64,000 nt of DNA from assembly GCF_040183065.1 (NCBI RefSeq), contig NC_091119.1, forward strand, positions 102,993,274 through 103,057,273, written 5' to 3'. The notes beneath the pieces were generated by a model. It was not told the DNA's origin. It saw nothing but the letters and a program-made list of their open reading frames with translations, and searched no databases. The stretch is from Periplaneta americana (taxonomy: Eukaryota > Arthropoda > Insecta > Blattodea > Blattidae). Below, in pieces: positions 1 through 11,084 of the stretch; position 1 is the stretch's first letter; every line of letters begins with the position of its first letter. Position numbers and translations under genes: made by a program.

Positions 1-433
1 GACATCTATCATGTGCTGGTATGAGCAATGAACATACACAATTTCCTGATGTGCAGAACAGTTTTATAGTTCAGGCTGTGTAAAATAAAACTCTCATTTT
101 ATGTAAATAGATAATCGTTATTGATGTTATGAAAAATAGGCCTTATTATTTTAAATGGAATACGTGTGATGTGAAAGTGATAGTGTGTAATTAAGACTTA
201 ACTGTAATATGCATTAAAACAGTGACTGATGTCATTAAGAAGAGTCATATATCGTAGCCTACTCCAGTGTTCACGACTTCTGCTAAATTGAAGGTAGTAA
301 TCTAAATACTAATCGTTTAGATCAGCGCTCACTGATATGAACTGCCTACCATAGATGTAAGTGCGACAAATGAAACATTTACAACTGTCATAACGTTATG
401 GTATGAAATAGAGAAAAAGTCAATAAGTGACTT
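1..433. other. A/T-rich sequence, nothing recognised
   Basis: No ORF of note, no RNA-like fold and no repeat that recurs elsewhere in the window was seen here. It is the flank beyond the 3' tail of the adjacent LINE. Confidence 0.5.
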
Positions 434-458
434 ATTTTGAATGTTGTTGTTGTTGTTG

Positions 459-1740
459 TTATCTAATGCCGGGCTTTGGCAACGAAGCCATTAGCGTTCT
501 TGCTCTCCAATATTTCTCTGTGGTGGATCCATCAGGTAGAACTTCGCAGGTTATGAGATGATCTTCAGTCATTTCTTCTTCTTTGTTGCATAGAGGGCAA
601 TTTGGATTTGTGTAAATTCCTATTTTATTCAAGTGTTTGGCCAAATAATCGTGTTCTGTAAGCAGTCTGAATTTTGCTACTGCAGATTTACGTGGGATTT
701 CTGGAATAATTTATGTTTTTTTTTTATTAAAATGCTCCATTTTTTATCTTTGGCTTTGGTACATAGTGCTTGGTTTTGCTTGATTTTATATTTATTTTTA
801 ATTAGTCTTTTGATGGATGTAAAAGGTAGGGTTGTATTTGTATTCTGAATTAAATTGGATCCTTTTTTGGCAAGAAAGTCAGCAGTTTCATTTCCAGCAA
901 TTCCGCAATGTGCAGGTATCCATTGCAATTGAATTCTTTTCTGTAGTTTTTGAAGTTGTTGGATCATTTTGTGACATTCTTTAATTTGGATTGACATCAT
1001 TTTATATGAATTTATTGCATATAATGCTGCTTTAGAATCAGAGAGAATGACAGCATTTTGAAATTTATCTATTCTGTATAGTAGGTGTTGGAGTGAGATA
1101 TGAATAGCCATTATTTCCGCATCAAAATTTGTTGTATGATGTCCTGCTGGTTGATAAAATGAGAATACGCACACGTAATTCCTGATCCTGAGTTGTTATC
1201 GATAGTAGACCCATCTGTGTAGATATGTAACCATTCTTCTGGTGGGTATCTATTGTTCACAGCTTCTAATGCCAGCACTTTTAGTACAGGTTTGGAAGTT
1301 TGAGATTTTGTAACTGGTTCTTCTAAATCTAGTTGAATGTTAATTGGTTCGAAGGTTAGAGAGTCTTCTCTACTTAAAATGTTTTCTTTAGATTTAGGGA
1401 GATTCAATTCTGTTTTTATTTCCGTGACTTTGGACAGGAAACTTGTTTGTGTTTTCAACTTGGTTGGTTGTAACAGTCTTTTTTCCCATTTTGTTGTTGT
1501 TAACCGTAGCATTTTTTCATGGTGTGTTAGTGCCTGCTCCTCTAGAGTGAGATATATTGGAGGGTTCTGGGTTAGGGCTTGCATTGCCGTGATTGGGGTT
1601 GATTTTGCTGCACCAGTTATTAGTCGCAGGGCCTGATTTTGGCATACTTCTAGTCGATTCAGGTTGAAATTATTTGCTGTAATTAATACCTCTGCATTGT
1701 AGAGAAGTATTGGCTTGAATGTTTTGTACGTGATGTTCAA
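459..1740 (-). pseudogene. LINE RNase H domain and C-terminal Cys/His knuckle, frameshifted
   Basis: Two overlapping minus-strand ORFs (1740-1111 and 1174-677) and a third (644-459) cover the end of the LINE polyprotein. RNase H carries its acidic residues in order: IYTDGST, FDAEIMAI, LSDSKAALYAI and GNETADFLAKKG. The last ORF has CPLCN, then H and C, the zinc-knuckle-like tail seen in RNase H-bearing LINEs. RNase H removes element RNA from the RNA:DNA hybrid. One frameshift (about 1140) splits the domain after the first Asp, and another break lies near 650-680. Confidence 0.85.
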
Positions 1741-1760
1741 AGTCTGCCGATTACTACCCC

Positions 1761-3160
1761 ACTTGGCTCCGGCTAATCTCTTTAAAATTGGAAGTCTTTT
1801 TGTTGATTTGTTTACTACTGCTTCAGTATGATTTCTCCAAGATAATTTTGAATCAAAAATTGTCCCTAAATATTTTGTTTCATATGTTTATCTCAGGTTT
1901 GTTTTCTTGAACTGTAGATTTAGTTTTGGGATTTTTTCCTTCAAGCTAAATATTTGAAACGTTGTTTTATCAGTATTTATGGCCATCAAATTGTTGTCAA
2001 TCCACTTTTCTAATAGGATCAGAGCCTTTTCCATTGAAGTTTTGGATTTGACTATTTGTGGGGAAGATGTCCACATGACCATGTCGTCTCCAAAAAGAGC
2101 TGTCTTTATTTCTGGGCTTGAAACAGCTGGGGGGAGATCGTTGATGTAGATGTTAAACAAGGTTGTACTCAGTACTGCACCTTGTGGGAGGCCCATTTTT
2201 ATTTGTCGGAATTTGGAAGTACTGTCATTGTATTTTTTAGCACAGAAACACTGGGAAAGGAAGTGAGTGATCCAGTTTAGCATGTTGTTTTGAATGCCTA
2301 TTTTTGTGAGTTTTTCAAGTAGTTTATACCTCCATACTGAATCGTATGCTTTTTCAAAATCAATGAAAACTGATAGCGTATCTTGATTTTTGTTGAAAGA
2401 TTCTTTGACATCTTGGGAGAGCTGATCGTATTTTCTTTTTTAGATAGGTGTTGTCTGAATCCTGTTTGTGCTGCTGTTAGTATGTTATTACTTTCTAAGA
2501 ACCAATTTAACCTCGCTGAAATCATACGTTCTGCTGTTTTTGCAATGACACTTGTTAAAGAAATTGGTCTGTAATTATTTATGTCATCACCTGTCTTGCC
2601 TTTTTTTAGAATAGGGATAATTATTGCTTTTTTCCATTCTGTAGGTATAGTAGAAGTCCATGATAGGTTAAATAATTTCAGTAGTGCATTTCTTCCCTTT
2701 TGTCCAAGATGTTTCAGAAATTCAGCATGTATTTTATCAGGTCCAGGAGATTTTTTATCTTTTAACTCATGGATTGCAGAATCTAGTTCTCTTATGGTGA
2801 ATTCTTTGCGGAATATATCGTTTGTTTGTTCTTGACACTTCTTAAATTTTTTGAGATCTTTTTTGATCTGCCTTTGCTTCTTTTTAGCTTCAGGAGAAAG
2901 TTTATGTTGATAGCTATAATGCTTATTAAAGGCTTCGGCAATAGAGCTGCTGGAAGTGACGTTTTCCCATTAAATTTGAGTGGTTCTTTCCTCGTTTCTC
3001 TCTGACATGTGATTTTATTTACATATCTGTATACTTTTTTTGCATTTTGAATGTTGAATTTGCATAAACTGCATGCATTTGGTTATCACTGGTCTTGATT
3101 CTGTAATTCTTTATATTTTCAATTAGCTGCCTATAAATATCGTGTTTGAAGCTATTCTAA
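1761..3160 (-). pseudogene. LINE reverse transcriptase domain, frameshifted
   Basis: Minus-strand pieces give RT motifs in order: a PGPDKIHAEFLK finger motif (about 2720-2760), NNYRPISLTSV (about 2570), AAQTGFR (about 2465), GLPQGAVLSTTLFNIYIND (about 2150-2205) and the catalytic box, which reads FGDD (about 2090) where most LINEs have FADD or YADD. A thumb segment follows. The reading frame shifts near 2300, 2530 and 2840, so no single ORF covers the domain. The enzyme would copy element RNA at a nicked target site, but this copy cannot make it. Confidence 0.85.
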
Positions 3161-3165
3161 AAGGG

Positions 3166-3871
3166 TTGGGGAAATATGAGAACAGATCAAATATTTTCTC
3201 GCGTTTTTAATGTTAGATATTAATATTTAATAACACATGTTAAATAGAATATAATAGAATAGAATATAACTGTGTAACAGTAAATGAGCTGTCCAGAACG
3301 TCGAGTTATCTGAACTCAAGACAGTGACTGGCCGGTATGAATGATGGGGCTAGTTAGGTAGAGGGTCTTAAGAATTCCATTACAATAGGGTGTCCGAAAT
3401 CTTTGTATACTATAAGAACTATCAGTTTTTTCAGTTTCATGGAAAAAAATTAATAATGAGTGCTGTTAACTATATATCCCTATACAGAAAAGGGAAAAAA
3501 GAACAAAAATAAAAACAAAAAAGGCACAAACTGTAAAAAAGGCAAATATAGGCAATATAAAACTTCACCACTTTTCGTGATTCGTATACATAAATTAACA
3601 GCCTTAAAATACGTACATTAACAAAATAGGCATTTTCCTAAACTTCCGATCCCTAATTATTAGTGTTCATTGAGTTAATATGTGCCTTATGTGTTAGACA
3701 CATTGTACGATTATGTTCATGACTGTTTAATAGTAACTTTTTAATGGTTGTTACATATTAAAGTAACTTCACTGCTTATTATATTTATTATGGTGCACTT
3801 AATAAATAAGAAATCTAAGTGAGCACGCACACAATGCAGTTTTAGAAACACTTTAATAGGGTAAAGAATGT
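3166..3871. other. A/T-rich spacer, nothing recognised
   Basis: No protein similarity or tandem structure was recognised. There is an A-rich stretch at 3490-3540. Some of it may be the end of the adjacent Transib-like element, but no terminal inverted repeat was found. Confidence 0.4.
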
Positions 3872-4261
3872 TCATTGACCACTGTCACTAGTATTGGTAT
3901 TGTCCTCCTCTCCGAAAGTTGTTACTGTGCTTGTAGTAGGCCTATTTATGAGGCATCCCTTGTTTGTTTTGGAACTCAATAGGTTTATGACTTCCACAGG
4001 TAGGATCCTTTTTTTGTCTTTTGTTCGGTACTGTTGGCGGAGGGATGTTATAAAAGGATTAGAGATGGCAAGGAGTCGATTGAATACATCCCAGTTAGTG
4101 CCCTCTCTTGAAATATTTCTGGCATGAAGTTCACGAAATTGCTTAAGATGCTTATTCCTTGCTTCTTGGGCTTCTTCCGACATTTGTCCAATTGGAAGTA
4201 ATGCCTCAGAAATAATAGCAGAACCATAAATGAGTATTTTATGTACAGTGACCAAAAGTAC

Positions 4262-4329
<68 letters not shown>

Positions 4330-4611
4330 CCGTGGTGCTACAGCCCATGAAGGGCCTAGAGCGACCAGCCGGCTGCTGGCCTCACGCCCATATGCCGAAG
4401 CAGAGGTGTGGTTAGCATGATGATCCCCCAGCCATTATAGCTGGCTTTCGCAACTGGATTTCGCTACCTATCGTACATCACGATGCTGGGTGGGCACTCG
4501 TCCCATTTCATGAGAAAATTTCTTCCCCCATGAGGACTCGAACCAGCACGCATTCCATAATGCGGGTCCTAGGCAGGATGCCTTAGACCACGACGCCATG
4601 GCATGGGACAT
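4262..4611 (-). mobile_element. tRNA-derived SINE (family A, copy 1)
   Basis: The minus strand begins with a tRNA-like head whose B box GGTTCGAGTCCTC lies at 4532-4544, and it ends in a TTA repeat (AAT repeats 4261-4329 on plus). An 11-bp target-site duplication, ACCAAAAGTAC at 4251-4261 and ACCAAGAGTAC at 4612-4622 (one mismatch), brackets it. The copy at 26794-27133 shares its body and tail type. The insertion interrupts the Transib-like transposase just before its VHKILIYG segment. Confidence 0.88.
4263..4329. repeat. AAT/ATT microsatellite (SINE 3' tail)
   Basis: About 22 uninterrupted AAT units form the 3' tail of the minus-strand SINE. Expansion of this tail probably happened after insertion. 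Confidence 0.95.
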
Positions 4612-6010
4612 ACCAAGAGTACAGTGAGACAGATAATCTGGCAGTCTCCCTTGCATATTTTAAAATTCATTTGTGTTTATTTCAAATCCACAGGATATAG
4701 TTTTAAGTATAATTACACATCTGTGGATGAGATTCCTGTCAATGCCAGTTATTTGTGCACTTACTCCTTCATTATCGTCTGGCAGTGTTGCCATCGTTTG
4801 TGTTTCAGCTTCCTCCTGTCTTGGGTTGGTCTACCAAGAGCCCTAATTCAGAACGGAATTTACTTCGGATTTCTTTCTTGCAAGTGGCCACACCTTCTTT
4901 CAACTTCTTGCCTCTCACTTGCCAAACTTGAATGCTAACAGTAGGAAAGATGCCAGCCATGCAAAGTTGACAAGCCAAATTTAAAAGTAGATGTGTCTTC
5001 TTGCCTATGCCATTTCATTTCTCTGGGTGTTGCCCTGCAGATGTAACACCTTTGGATTGATAAAGTTGACATCACAGCGTTATAAATTTTGCCATCTATC
5101 ATGGTTAGTACAATTTCATGGTTAATTTCTAGCTCTTTTCCAAATAAATTAATGTGAGTGGAACTGAGAGCACATATCTGTTCTTCAATGTAAGCTACTT
5201 CTTCCTTAGAAGGTTTGGCAGTCTTTTTTAGAAATTGTACCCATATGTGGCGACAGTACAATGTAGAAGACGGTCGACGATTTTGCCAATCAATAATAAT
5301 TTTTTCTCCATTTTCGTTTGAAGAATAAAGCTGCAAGGGAACCATAGACGTGAAGAAAATATCAGAGTCAGAAAATCCCTCCGCCTTTTGTTTGTAGAGC
5401 GAATGTCCTCTACTGCCATCACAGCCCCACTTTGAAAATAATGTCATAGATAGTTTCTCGTCTTTCGTATTCTCAATTACTGGTTCTTGTGACCTCAGAA
5501 TTCGGCTAGCAGTATGATTCAATAGATCTTGAAGTTTTACTTCTGTAAGGAATTCTGTGACCATTACAGATTCAGGGTAACTTTTCTTTACATTTAAAAT
5601 CCTTTTATACGATGGATATATATATATATATCTGCATTTCGATCTTTGGCACCTCATCTCATCATATTGTACTGGTGTGTTGTAAAATCTGCCTCCAGGA
5701 AAAGCACCAACGCTTCTTCTTCATCATAGCATCTTGTAACAGAGCTGCTAGTTGATGCCAACGTCCAGCTTTTTCTAATTTTGAAAGCTCTAGTAGATGT
5801 TTTATTCATCTCCTCTTAAAGCCTAGCATGGTCTTCACTGCCAGACTCGCAATACTTCATTTTTGCAGCCAATGTTAAACTTTCCGCACTTTCTGCTGAT
5901 TTTCATACATTTTCAATTTTTCTATGCTTAGACCTACTACTGTTCCCCCCAAACTCTGCCTGTGGTCTTCTTCTTTTCTGTAGAGTAGGTTTCACAACAT
6001 TTAAACCACA

Positions 6011-6594
6011 AACAAACTCTTAATCTAACCACTGCTCATTGTTTTTAAAAACTCTATCACTCATCCTGTTCGATTTATCGAGTCTGCAAAACAAATTACT
6101 GAAAAAACGGGAAAAATATCTTTCTAACAATTTAATTTGATTGTAGGAGCCTTCTATACCGATTTTTGTAATAAGAAAGTGTAATACTACGTCTTTCTGT
6201 TTTTCACTACCGTTTTTTCCTTCTATAAATCATCTAACAATTCCTTCCTTTTGCAACGGTACTCCATTCTGAAACCAAAATAAATGACGAAAAATTTGTT
6301 AATTTTAACTTTTCTAACTATTTGATAGCCAAATTGAACATAGTTTTGCTTTAGAGAAGAAATTAACTAATACTGAGAATATTCGTATTTTAGACGATTC
6401 ATTTGAAATACGCCAATAAATATATTTATCTAAATCTTATCAAAAGGGGCAAGTATGGGCAGTTTTACCTTTCGAGATCATTAAGTAAACATGTGAGACT
6501 ACACATTGGTCGAGGAAATAACATGAGGCTATGTAAGGCAATTTTTGTTATTCTGCATAAAGACCGAACTTAAAGAATCACAAAATAAAATTGT
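6011..6594. other. No gene recognised
   Basis: A/T-rich sequence between the Transib-like pseudogene and the next SINE. Part may be the element's 5' end, but I found no inverted terminal heptamer pair. Confidence 0.4.
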
Positions 6595-6607
6595 ACGTAA
6601 TATGGTT

Positions 6608-6900
6608 GGCGGCTGGGTAGCTCAGTTGGTAGAGCAACTGGCTACAGACTGGAAGGTCCGGGGTTCGATCCCAGGTGGTGATAGGATTTTTTCTCGTTGC
6701 CAAACTTTCAGAATGGTCCCAAGGTTCACTCAGCCTCCTATAAAATTGAGTACCGGGTCTTTCCTGGGGGTAAAAGGCGGTCAGAGTGTGGTGCCGACCA
6801 CACCACCTCATTCTAGTGCCAAGGTCATGGAAAGCATGGGGTTCTACCTCCATGCCCTCAAAGTGCCTTCATGGCATGTTACAGGGATACTTTTTTTTTT
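6608..6900 (+). mobile_element. tRNA-derived SINE (family B)
   Basis: The head has a canonical A box (TAGCTCAGTTGGTAGAGC, 6618-6635) and B box (GGTTCGATCCC, 6662-6672), the internal RNA polymerase III promoter. About 220 bases of unrelated body follow, then a short T run. The flanks carry a 13-bp duplication, ACGTAATATGGTT at 6595-6607 and ACATAATATGGTT at 6901-6913, with one mismatch. The ORFs on both strands here are chance readings of the SINE. Confidence 0.9.
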
Positions 6901-6913
6901 ACATAATATGGTT

Positions 6914-7327
6914 ACATGTCCTTAGCCAAGCATAATATACTTAATCATTATAATAATAACAACGTACTCTTAATTCAAAAACGTAACTCTAACAATCTAT
7001 AATAACACTTTCCTGAAAATCAACCATAGAAACACAAAAAATAATACCGGTAACTGAAATTCTGATTGAAAAACACAGCCAGAACACAGCAAAAACGACA
7101 CTACATGCACTTGCTTGAAAGGTTCGAATACAACTGCGTAGAATTAGACCTGCTACGAGGGTGGCTGTTTCATGACTGCCAGACCTTGGAGATAGTTGGG
7201 GTATATTGTAAACACCATAAAACTAAAAATGGAAAAATTATTTTTGGCCAGCTTTTGAGTCTCTTGGAAACACTGTGCAATGTAGCGACAATTAAGCATT
7301 GTGGTCACATTTTCCATTTATTTTATT
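6914..7327. other. No gene recognised
   Basis: A 106-codon plus-strand ORF (7066-7386) runs into the SINE fragment and has no recognisable motif. It is probably a chance frame. Confidence 0.4.
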
Positions 7328-7461
7328 TCTTTTTAGTAGGTTATTTTGCGATCCTGTATCAACATCTTAGGTTATTTAGTCTCTAAATGAGGTGAAGGTG
7401 ATAATATCAATGAAATGAGTCTGGAGTCCGGCACCGATAGTTACCCAGCATTTGCTCACTT
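7328..7461 (-). mobile_element. SINE family C, 3' fragment
   Basis: The minus strand matches the 3' half of the SINE at 44033-44295, sharing AAATGCTGGGTAACT, CATTTCA, TTATCACCTTCA, AATAACCTA and GTTGATACAG with scattered substitutions. The tRNA head is missing. It is clearly older or more decayed than the 44 kb copy. Confidence 0.8.
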
Positions 7462-7470
7462 TCCCTCTAA

Positions 7471-7620
7471 TTACTTATTTTTTATTATAAACCATGAAGT
7501 CGTTACGACATAAATATGGAATTTATTATTAGTGAAGCTACAAGATCTCGTACAATTAGTTAACACAAAATGAACACTTTCAGGAATATCTAGTTTTCTA
7601 AAGAATATTCTTTCAAATAT
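7471..7620 (-). mobile_element. PLE terminal fragment lacking its ribozyme core
   Basis: The minus strand aligns to the plus strand of 15181-15370, sharing ATTCCTGAAAGTGTTCATTT, GTGTTAACTAATTGTAC, GTAGCTTCAC-like and TTCATGGTTTATAAT-like segments. The hammerhead-like hairpin present at 15237-15275 is missing. The two stem I arms are joined directly at AGATCT (about 7544-7549). Confidence 0.75.
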
Positions 7621-8285
7621 ACATATAAGCAAGGATCAATAAAACAACCACAATGAAAATTTAACTATTGGATTGTTAAAATGTGTGTTACAAATGTAAC
7701 ATCAATAGGTTATAGAGAATAACCAAAGTCCATATTATAAAATATGATGCCATGGCTAAATGCAAAAACTAATAAAGGATTTTCTTGATAGTAACGGTGT
7801 ATATGTCATAAGTGCATAGAACAGTTTTAATAGTTAGGCCTACTCAAAACAGTTAACATAATTTGAAACTAAGGTACTCAGTGTATAATATTGAGTATCT
7901 TCATCAATATGCAATCTGGTTGTACATGCTGTGTTACGTAACGCGATCGTGTTGTTTCATTTTGGATGATAAATTTGAGGAGAAATCCTGCAAACACAAT
8001 AAGAGAAGATTTTTAGAAACATTTAAGTATGAATACATGAACCGTGAAAGGTGATGTATGAAGAATGCTGTTCGATGTAATACTTACATGGAAGTTGTTG
8101 GGGGGAGGGTCACCAACCTTGAAGTAGCATAGCAGAATACGACTGACCTTTACAAAAAGTGATTGGCATGAAGAAAACTATGTAGGCTACCTGGCAGAAG
8201 TACTGGATCAATCTGAGAATTTATTTTATTACGATTTTGTATAGAGGATTAGGTATTTAAGTTGGATAATTGTTCGTTAGTTAAA
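7621..8285. other. No gene recognised
   Basis: A/T-rich sequence with one 63-codon plus-strand ORF (7863-8054) that I do not recognise. Confidence 0.4.
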
Positions 8286-8289
8286 TGTG

Positions 8290-10240
8290 TATTATTATGC
8301 ATATGAATTTCCAAAAAAATACCAGTGGTAGAGCATGAAGAACTGAATAAAATATCAAACAAATGTATATAAAAAAAAAAAGAAAGTAGAATGGAAAATT
8401 TTTGGATTGTTTTACACAATCTGTTACACAGGAATGAGTTATGCTTGTCCCATTTTAAATATTGATCAATAATAATGCCTAAATATTTTTAACTTGTGAG
8501 GATATACTCAAAGCATTACATGAGCAAGTAGGTAGGTTACAATCATGTATTGTTATGTTTCTATTATTATTTGTGTTTAGTTCTTCAAGGTCATGTGATG
8601 TTAATGAAAATAGTATTAATTTTGTTTTAGAAATGTTCAAAGAAAGTAAGTGAGCATCCAGCCATTCTTTAATAATATTAATACTACTGTTAGAATTTTG
8701 ATAAGTTTCATTCCAACTCGAACTGCTAAATATAACCACACTATCATCAGCATAAGAATACAGAGTACCAGAATATTTCTCAATGTCAATTTTAAGTAAT
8801 TCGTTGATATATATTAAAAACAAAACAGGATCTAAAATCATCCCTGCGATACACCTATACCAATGTTACGTAATTCACTAAGGTGATCATTGATTTTAGT
8901 GGACTGAGTCCTGTTACTTAAGTAAGATTTAAATAATTTTAAACCCAATCCATTAATTCCCTATCTATCCATTTTATTAAAAGTATATTGTGATTGACTG
9001 TATCGAAAACTTTTTGTAAGTCTAGAAAAATTCCTAGACATTTAATTCCTACATCTAATTGTTGAATTATTTTTTAAGTAACGGCCATAATAGCATCATC
9101 AGTGCACACATTTTTCTGAAACCAAATTGATTATCATTTAGTGGTTTATTTATTTTTTTTTTTTTCTAAAAATTGTGTTACCAGTGTTTTTATACAATTT
9201 TCAAATACTTTAGAGAGACTGGGTAATAGTGAAATGGGTCTGTAATTATTAAGATTATATTTGTCACTAGACTTGTGAATTGGTATCACCACAGCATGTT
9301 TTAGGACTGAGGGAAATACATCTCGAGATATGCACCAATTAAATATAAAGGCAAGTGGTTTAGAAATAGCTTCGATAATAAGTTTCAGGGTATTTGTTGC
9401 AATACCATCAATACCAGGAGCAACATTATTTTTTAAACTATTTACAATATTAACGATTTCACATTCGTTTACAGGAAACATAAACATAAATGATAAACTT
9501 TTATTATAAGTAAGCTTATAGTGAATGAGTATTAAATACTTTCTTTTTTATATTAGAATATACGATGTCATGACCTACATTAGTAAAATGATTGTTAAAT
9601 TCGTTTGCAATAGTTTCCTTATTTTCAATTTTTATTCCATTTCGACTTATAATTGTCTTTAATATAGTATTTTTATTACATTGGCTGTCAGGAGCTTCGT
9701 TTATGGTCTGCCAAAATTGCTTTGGATTATTTTTATTTTTGTCAAATTTTTCAGAATAATATTTGATTCTCTGAGTCCTTATTACATTAGTGAGAATATT
9801 TCTATATTTTCTGTAATAATTTAATAAAACAATGTTTTATGGGTCACGTTTAACTTGCTTAGCTAGCGTATCTCTAGATAGTATTGATTTAACAATACCT
9901 GTGGTAATCCAAAGTTTAATTTTTTTGTACTTACTTGATAATTTGAGAGGGACATGATTAGAATATTTGCAAGTAAGGACTTCATTGTAGAATATAGATT
10001 TCCAAGTCATATTATTAATATGATTATATTAGGCTTTTATGGTTTATAATTAGCTTATAATTGTCCGAAGGTTCAGTGGCTTCTCTGCTGGTACTTTTAT
10101 TACTGGTTGACAACAATGCAAAAGTCATATAATGATCTGTTATTGTACTTGCTTAAACTCCAGGTATAAAATTTAAGTTATTTCCAGTTTTTAGGAAAAT
10201 ATGGTCAAGACATTAATTGAATCATGGACGATTAATGAAA
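8290..10240 (-). mobile_element. CR1/Jockey-like non-LTR retrotransposon, 5'-truncated and decayed
   Basis: Read on the minus strand, it starts inside the endonuclease C terminus (a CLDHIFLKT-like segment near 10200, then ITDHYMTFALL near 10130). It continues through a linker (KLWITTGIVKSILSRD near 9900, PKQFWQTINEAPD near 9700) and RT fingers, palm and thumb to about 8330. There is no RNase H, unlike the other two LINEs here. Multiple frameshifts and stops make it inactive. Its 5' break lies next to a PLE end at about 10255. Confidence 0.82.
8479..9487 (-). pseudogene. CR1/Jockey-like reverse transcriptase, broken
   Basis: The 9487-9146 piece holds the RT fingers: APGIDGIATNTLK, the VVIPIHKSSDKYNLNNYRPI block and SLLPSLSKVFE. 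The 8841-8479 piece holds LFLIYINELL and the catalytic SYADDSVVIF. Between them (9145-8842) similarity continues in shifted frames, including KVFDTVNH-like sequence near 9010. A thumb segment YLGIIIDQYLKWDKH follows near 8480. The active-site Asp pair is kept, but the frame is not. Confidence 0.85.
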
Positions 10241-10294
10241 TTTAAGTAATTGATTAACTAGCGGACTTACTCGTGTTAATTATCTAAGTCTGTG

Positions 10295-10340
10295 AGGCTT
10301 ACAGCTGTTTCGGTGCTTCATCACACCATCCTCAGAGCCT
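10295..10340 (-). ncRNA. Hammerhead ribozyme-like motif 1 (PLE 1 3' end)
   Basis: Minus-strand fold: stem I AGGCT (10336-10340) with AGCCT (10295-10299), 5 of 5 pairs. Core CTGAGGA (10329-10335), one extra T, stem II GGTG/CACC (10324-10327 with 10312-10315), then GAAA (10308-10311). A two-pair stem III (AC with GT) follows and the cleavage triplet GTA ends at 10300. This matches the CUGANGA...GAAA...UH hammerhead consensus. It lies just 3' of the endonuclease ORF. Confidence 0.75.
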
Positions 10341-10341
10341 A

Positions 10342-10760
10342 CTAGATCTCGGCGTCATCTAGAACTCCTCTGCCTGTTGTGTGGGTGCGTTTGATTGTTG
10401 AAAAGTGTTGAAAAATGGAGTCAAATAGTGTGTGTGTACTGAAATTGATCTGTGTGTTGAGAATTTGATCAGGGTGTGTTTTAGTGTGTTTGTATATTTT
10501 GTTGAGTTTTTTGTTCTTTGGTTGTATGTGTAGGATTTCCTTGTCCACATTTATGTTATTGTATGTATGATTAGCATTGTTTATGTGATCGGCATATGTA
10601 GATGTATTGTGTCCTCTGGTTATTGCTTTAATGTGTTCTTTGTAGCATGTTTAGAATGATCTGCCTGTCTGTCCAATGTAGAACTTGTCGCAACTATTAC
10701 ATGTGAGTTTGCTTACACTTGTGTGGTCGTATTTATTTGTTTGTGTTTTTGTGTGTTGAG
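10342..10760 (-). pseudogene. PLE 1 GIY-YIG endonuclease, frameshifted
   Basis: Minus-strand segments show LTCNSCDKFYIGQTGRSF (about 10655-10710), the YIG half of the GIY-YIG fold with its conserved GQTGR, then CYKEHIKAITRGHN and a His-rich region. A further ORF (10548-10342) ends close to the hammerhead-like motif. The domain would nick target DNA for element insertion. Stops and a frameshift near 10640 show it is dead. Confidence 0.8.
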
Positions 10761-11084
10761 ACATCTTTGTAGTGTGTTTTCTGTTCTGTATGCTATGTTG
10801 TATTTCTGCTTTCTGAATGAAGATGCGATCTTATGTATGTTTTTGTTTTCACATGTTAGTGTGATGTATTTCTTGTGTTCTTGTGTTTATGTTGTGTTTT
10901 GCGTGTTTTTGTGTTTGTTAACTTTTTGTTTTGTTTTTCTTATGATGTTGTCTATTGTGTTTGGATAGTAACCGTTTTCTTGTGCTATGTGTTTGATTGT
11001 GTTCACTTCTTCATTGTAGTGTTATTGGCTCCTGGGTATGTTGAGTAATCTGTGTACCATTGTCCTGAATGCAGCATGTTTGTG

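Larger units (their letters stand above)
441..3165 (-). mobile_element. I-like non-LTR retrotransposon (LINE copy 1), 5'-truncated
   Basis: Read on the minus strand, this runs from the reverse-transcriptase fingers through palm and thumb, then RNase H, then a short Cys/His-rich C terminus. It ends in an AAC trinucleotide tail (GTT repeats at 443-460 on the plus strand). RT followed by RNase H and a simple-repeat tail is typical of the I/R1/LOA groups of LINEs. The endonuclease and ORF1 are absent, so the copy is 5'-truncated near 3165. A second copy at 37.1-38.4 kb has the same domain order and the same GCATTAGA-then-AAC 3' junction. The exact clade cannot be fixed by eye. Confidence 0.85.
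3872..6010 (-). pseudogene. Transib/RAG1-like DDE transposase pseudogene, split by a SINE
   Basis: On the minus strand the pieces follow the order of Transib-family proteins as I remember them. They are an N-terminal segment with EEEALVLFLEADF and YNMM (about 5690-5745), then a 240-codon ORF (5657-4935). That ORF holds KWGCDGS with GHSLYKQK (the likely first catalytic Asp), TSMVPLQL, RPSSTLYCRHIWVQF, MIDGKIYNA and CYICRATP. Next come ITGIDRNLIHRCVIIL (about 4730) and a C-terminal part (4240-3872) with VHKILIYG, LLPIGQMSEEAQEARNK and FRELHARN. Transib transposases are relatives of RAG1. The frame breaks at a TA-rich run near 5625, near 4935 and at the SINE (4262-4611). The tyrosine repeat at the start of the last ORF is just the SINE tail translated. 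Family assignment is from motif memory. Confidence 0.72.

Noticed and set aside
3830-3836. CACAATG as the terminal heptamer of the Transib-like element
   Set aside because: The sequence fits the Transib end consensus, but no matching inverted heptamer or 5-bp duplication was found near 6.0-6.6 kb.
6608-6680. A tRNA gene
   Set aside because: A and B boxes are present, but the anticodon arm does not pair well and the sequence continues into a SINE body with a TSD. The heads at 4540, 26800 and 44040 are rejected for the same reason.
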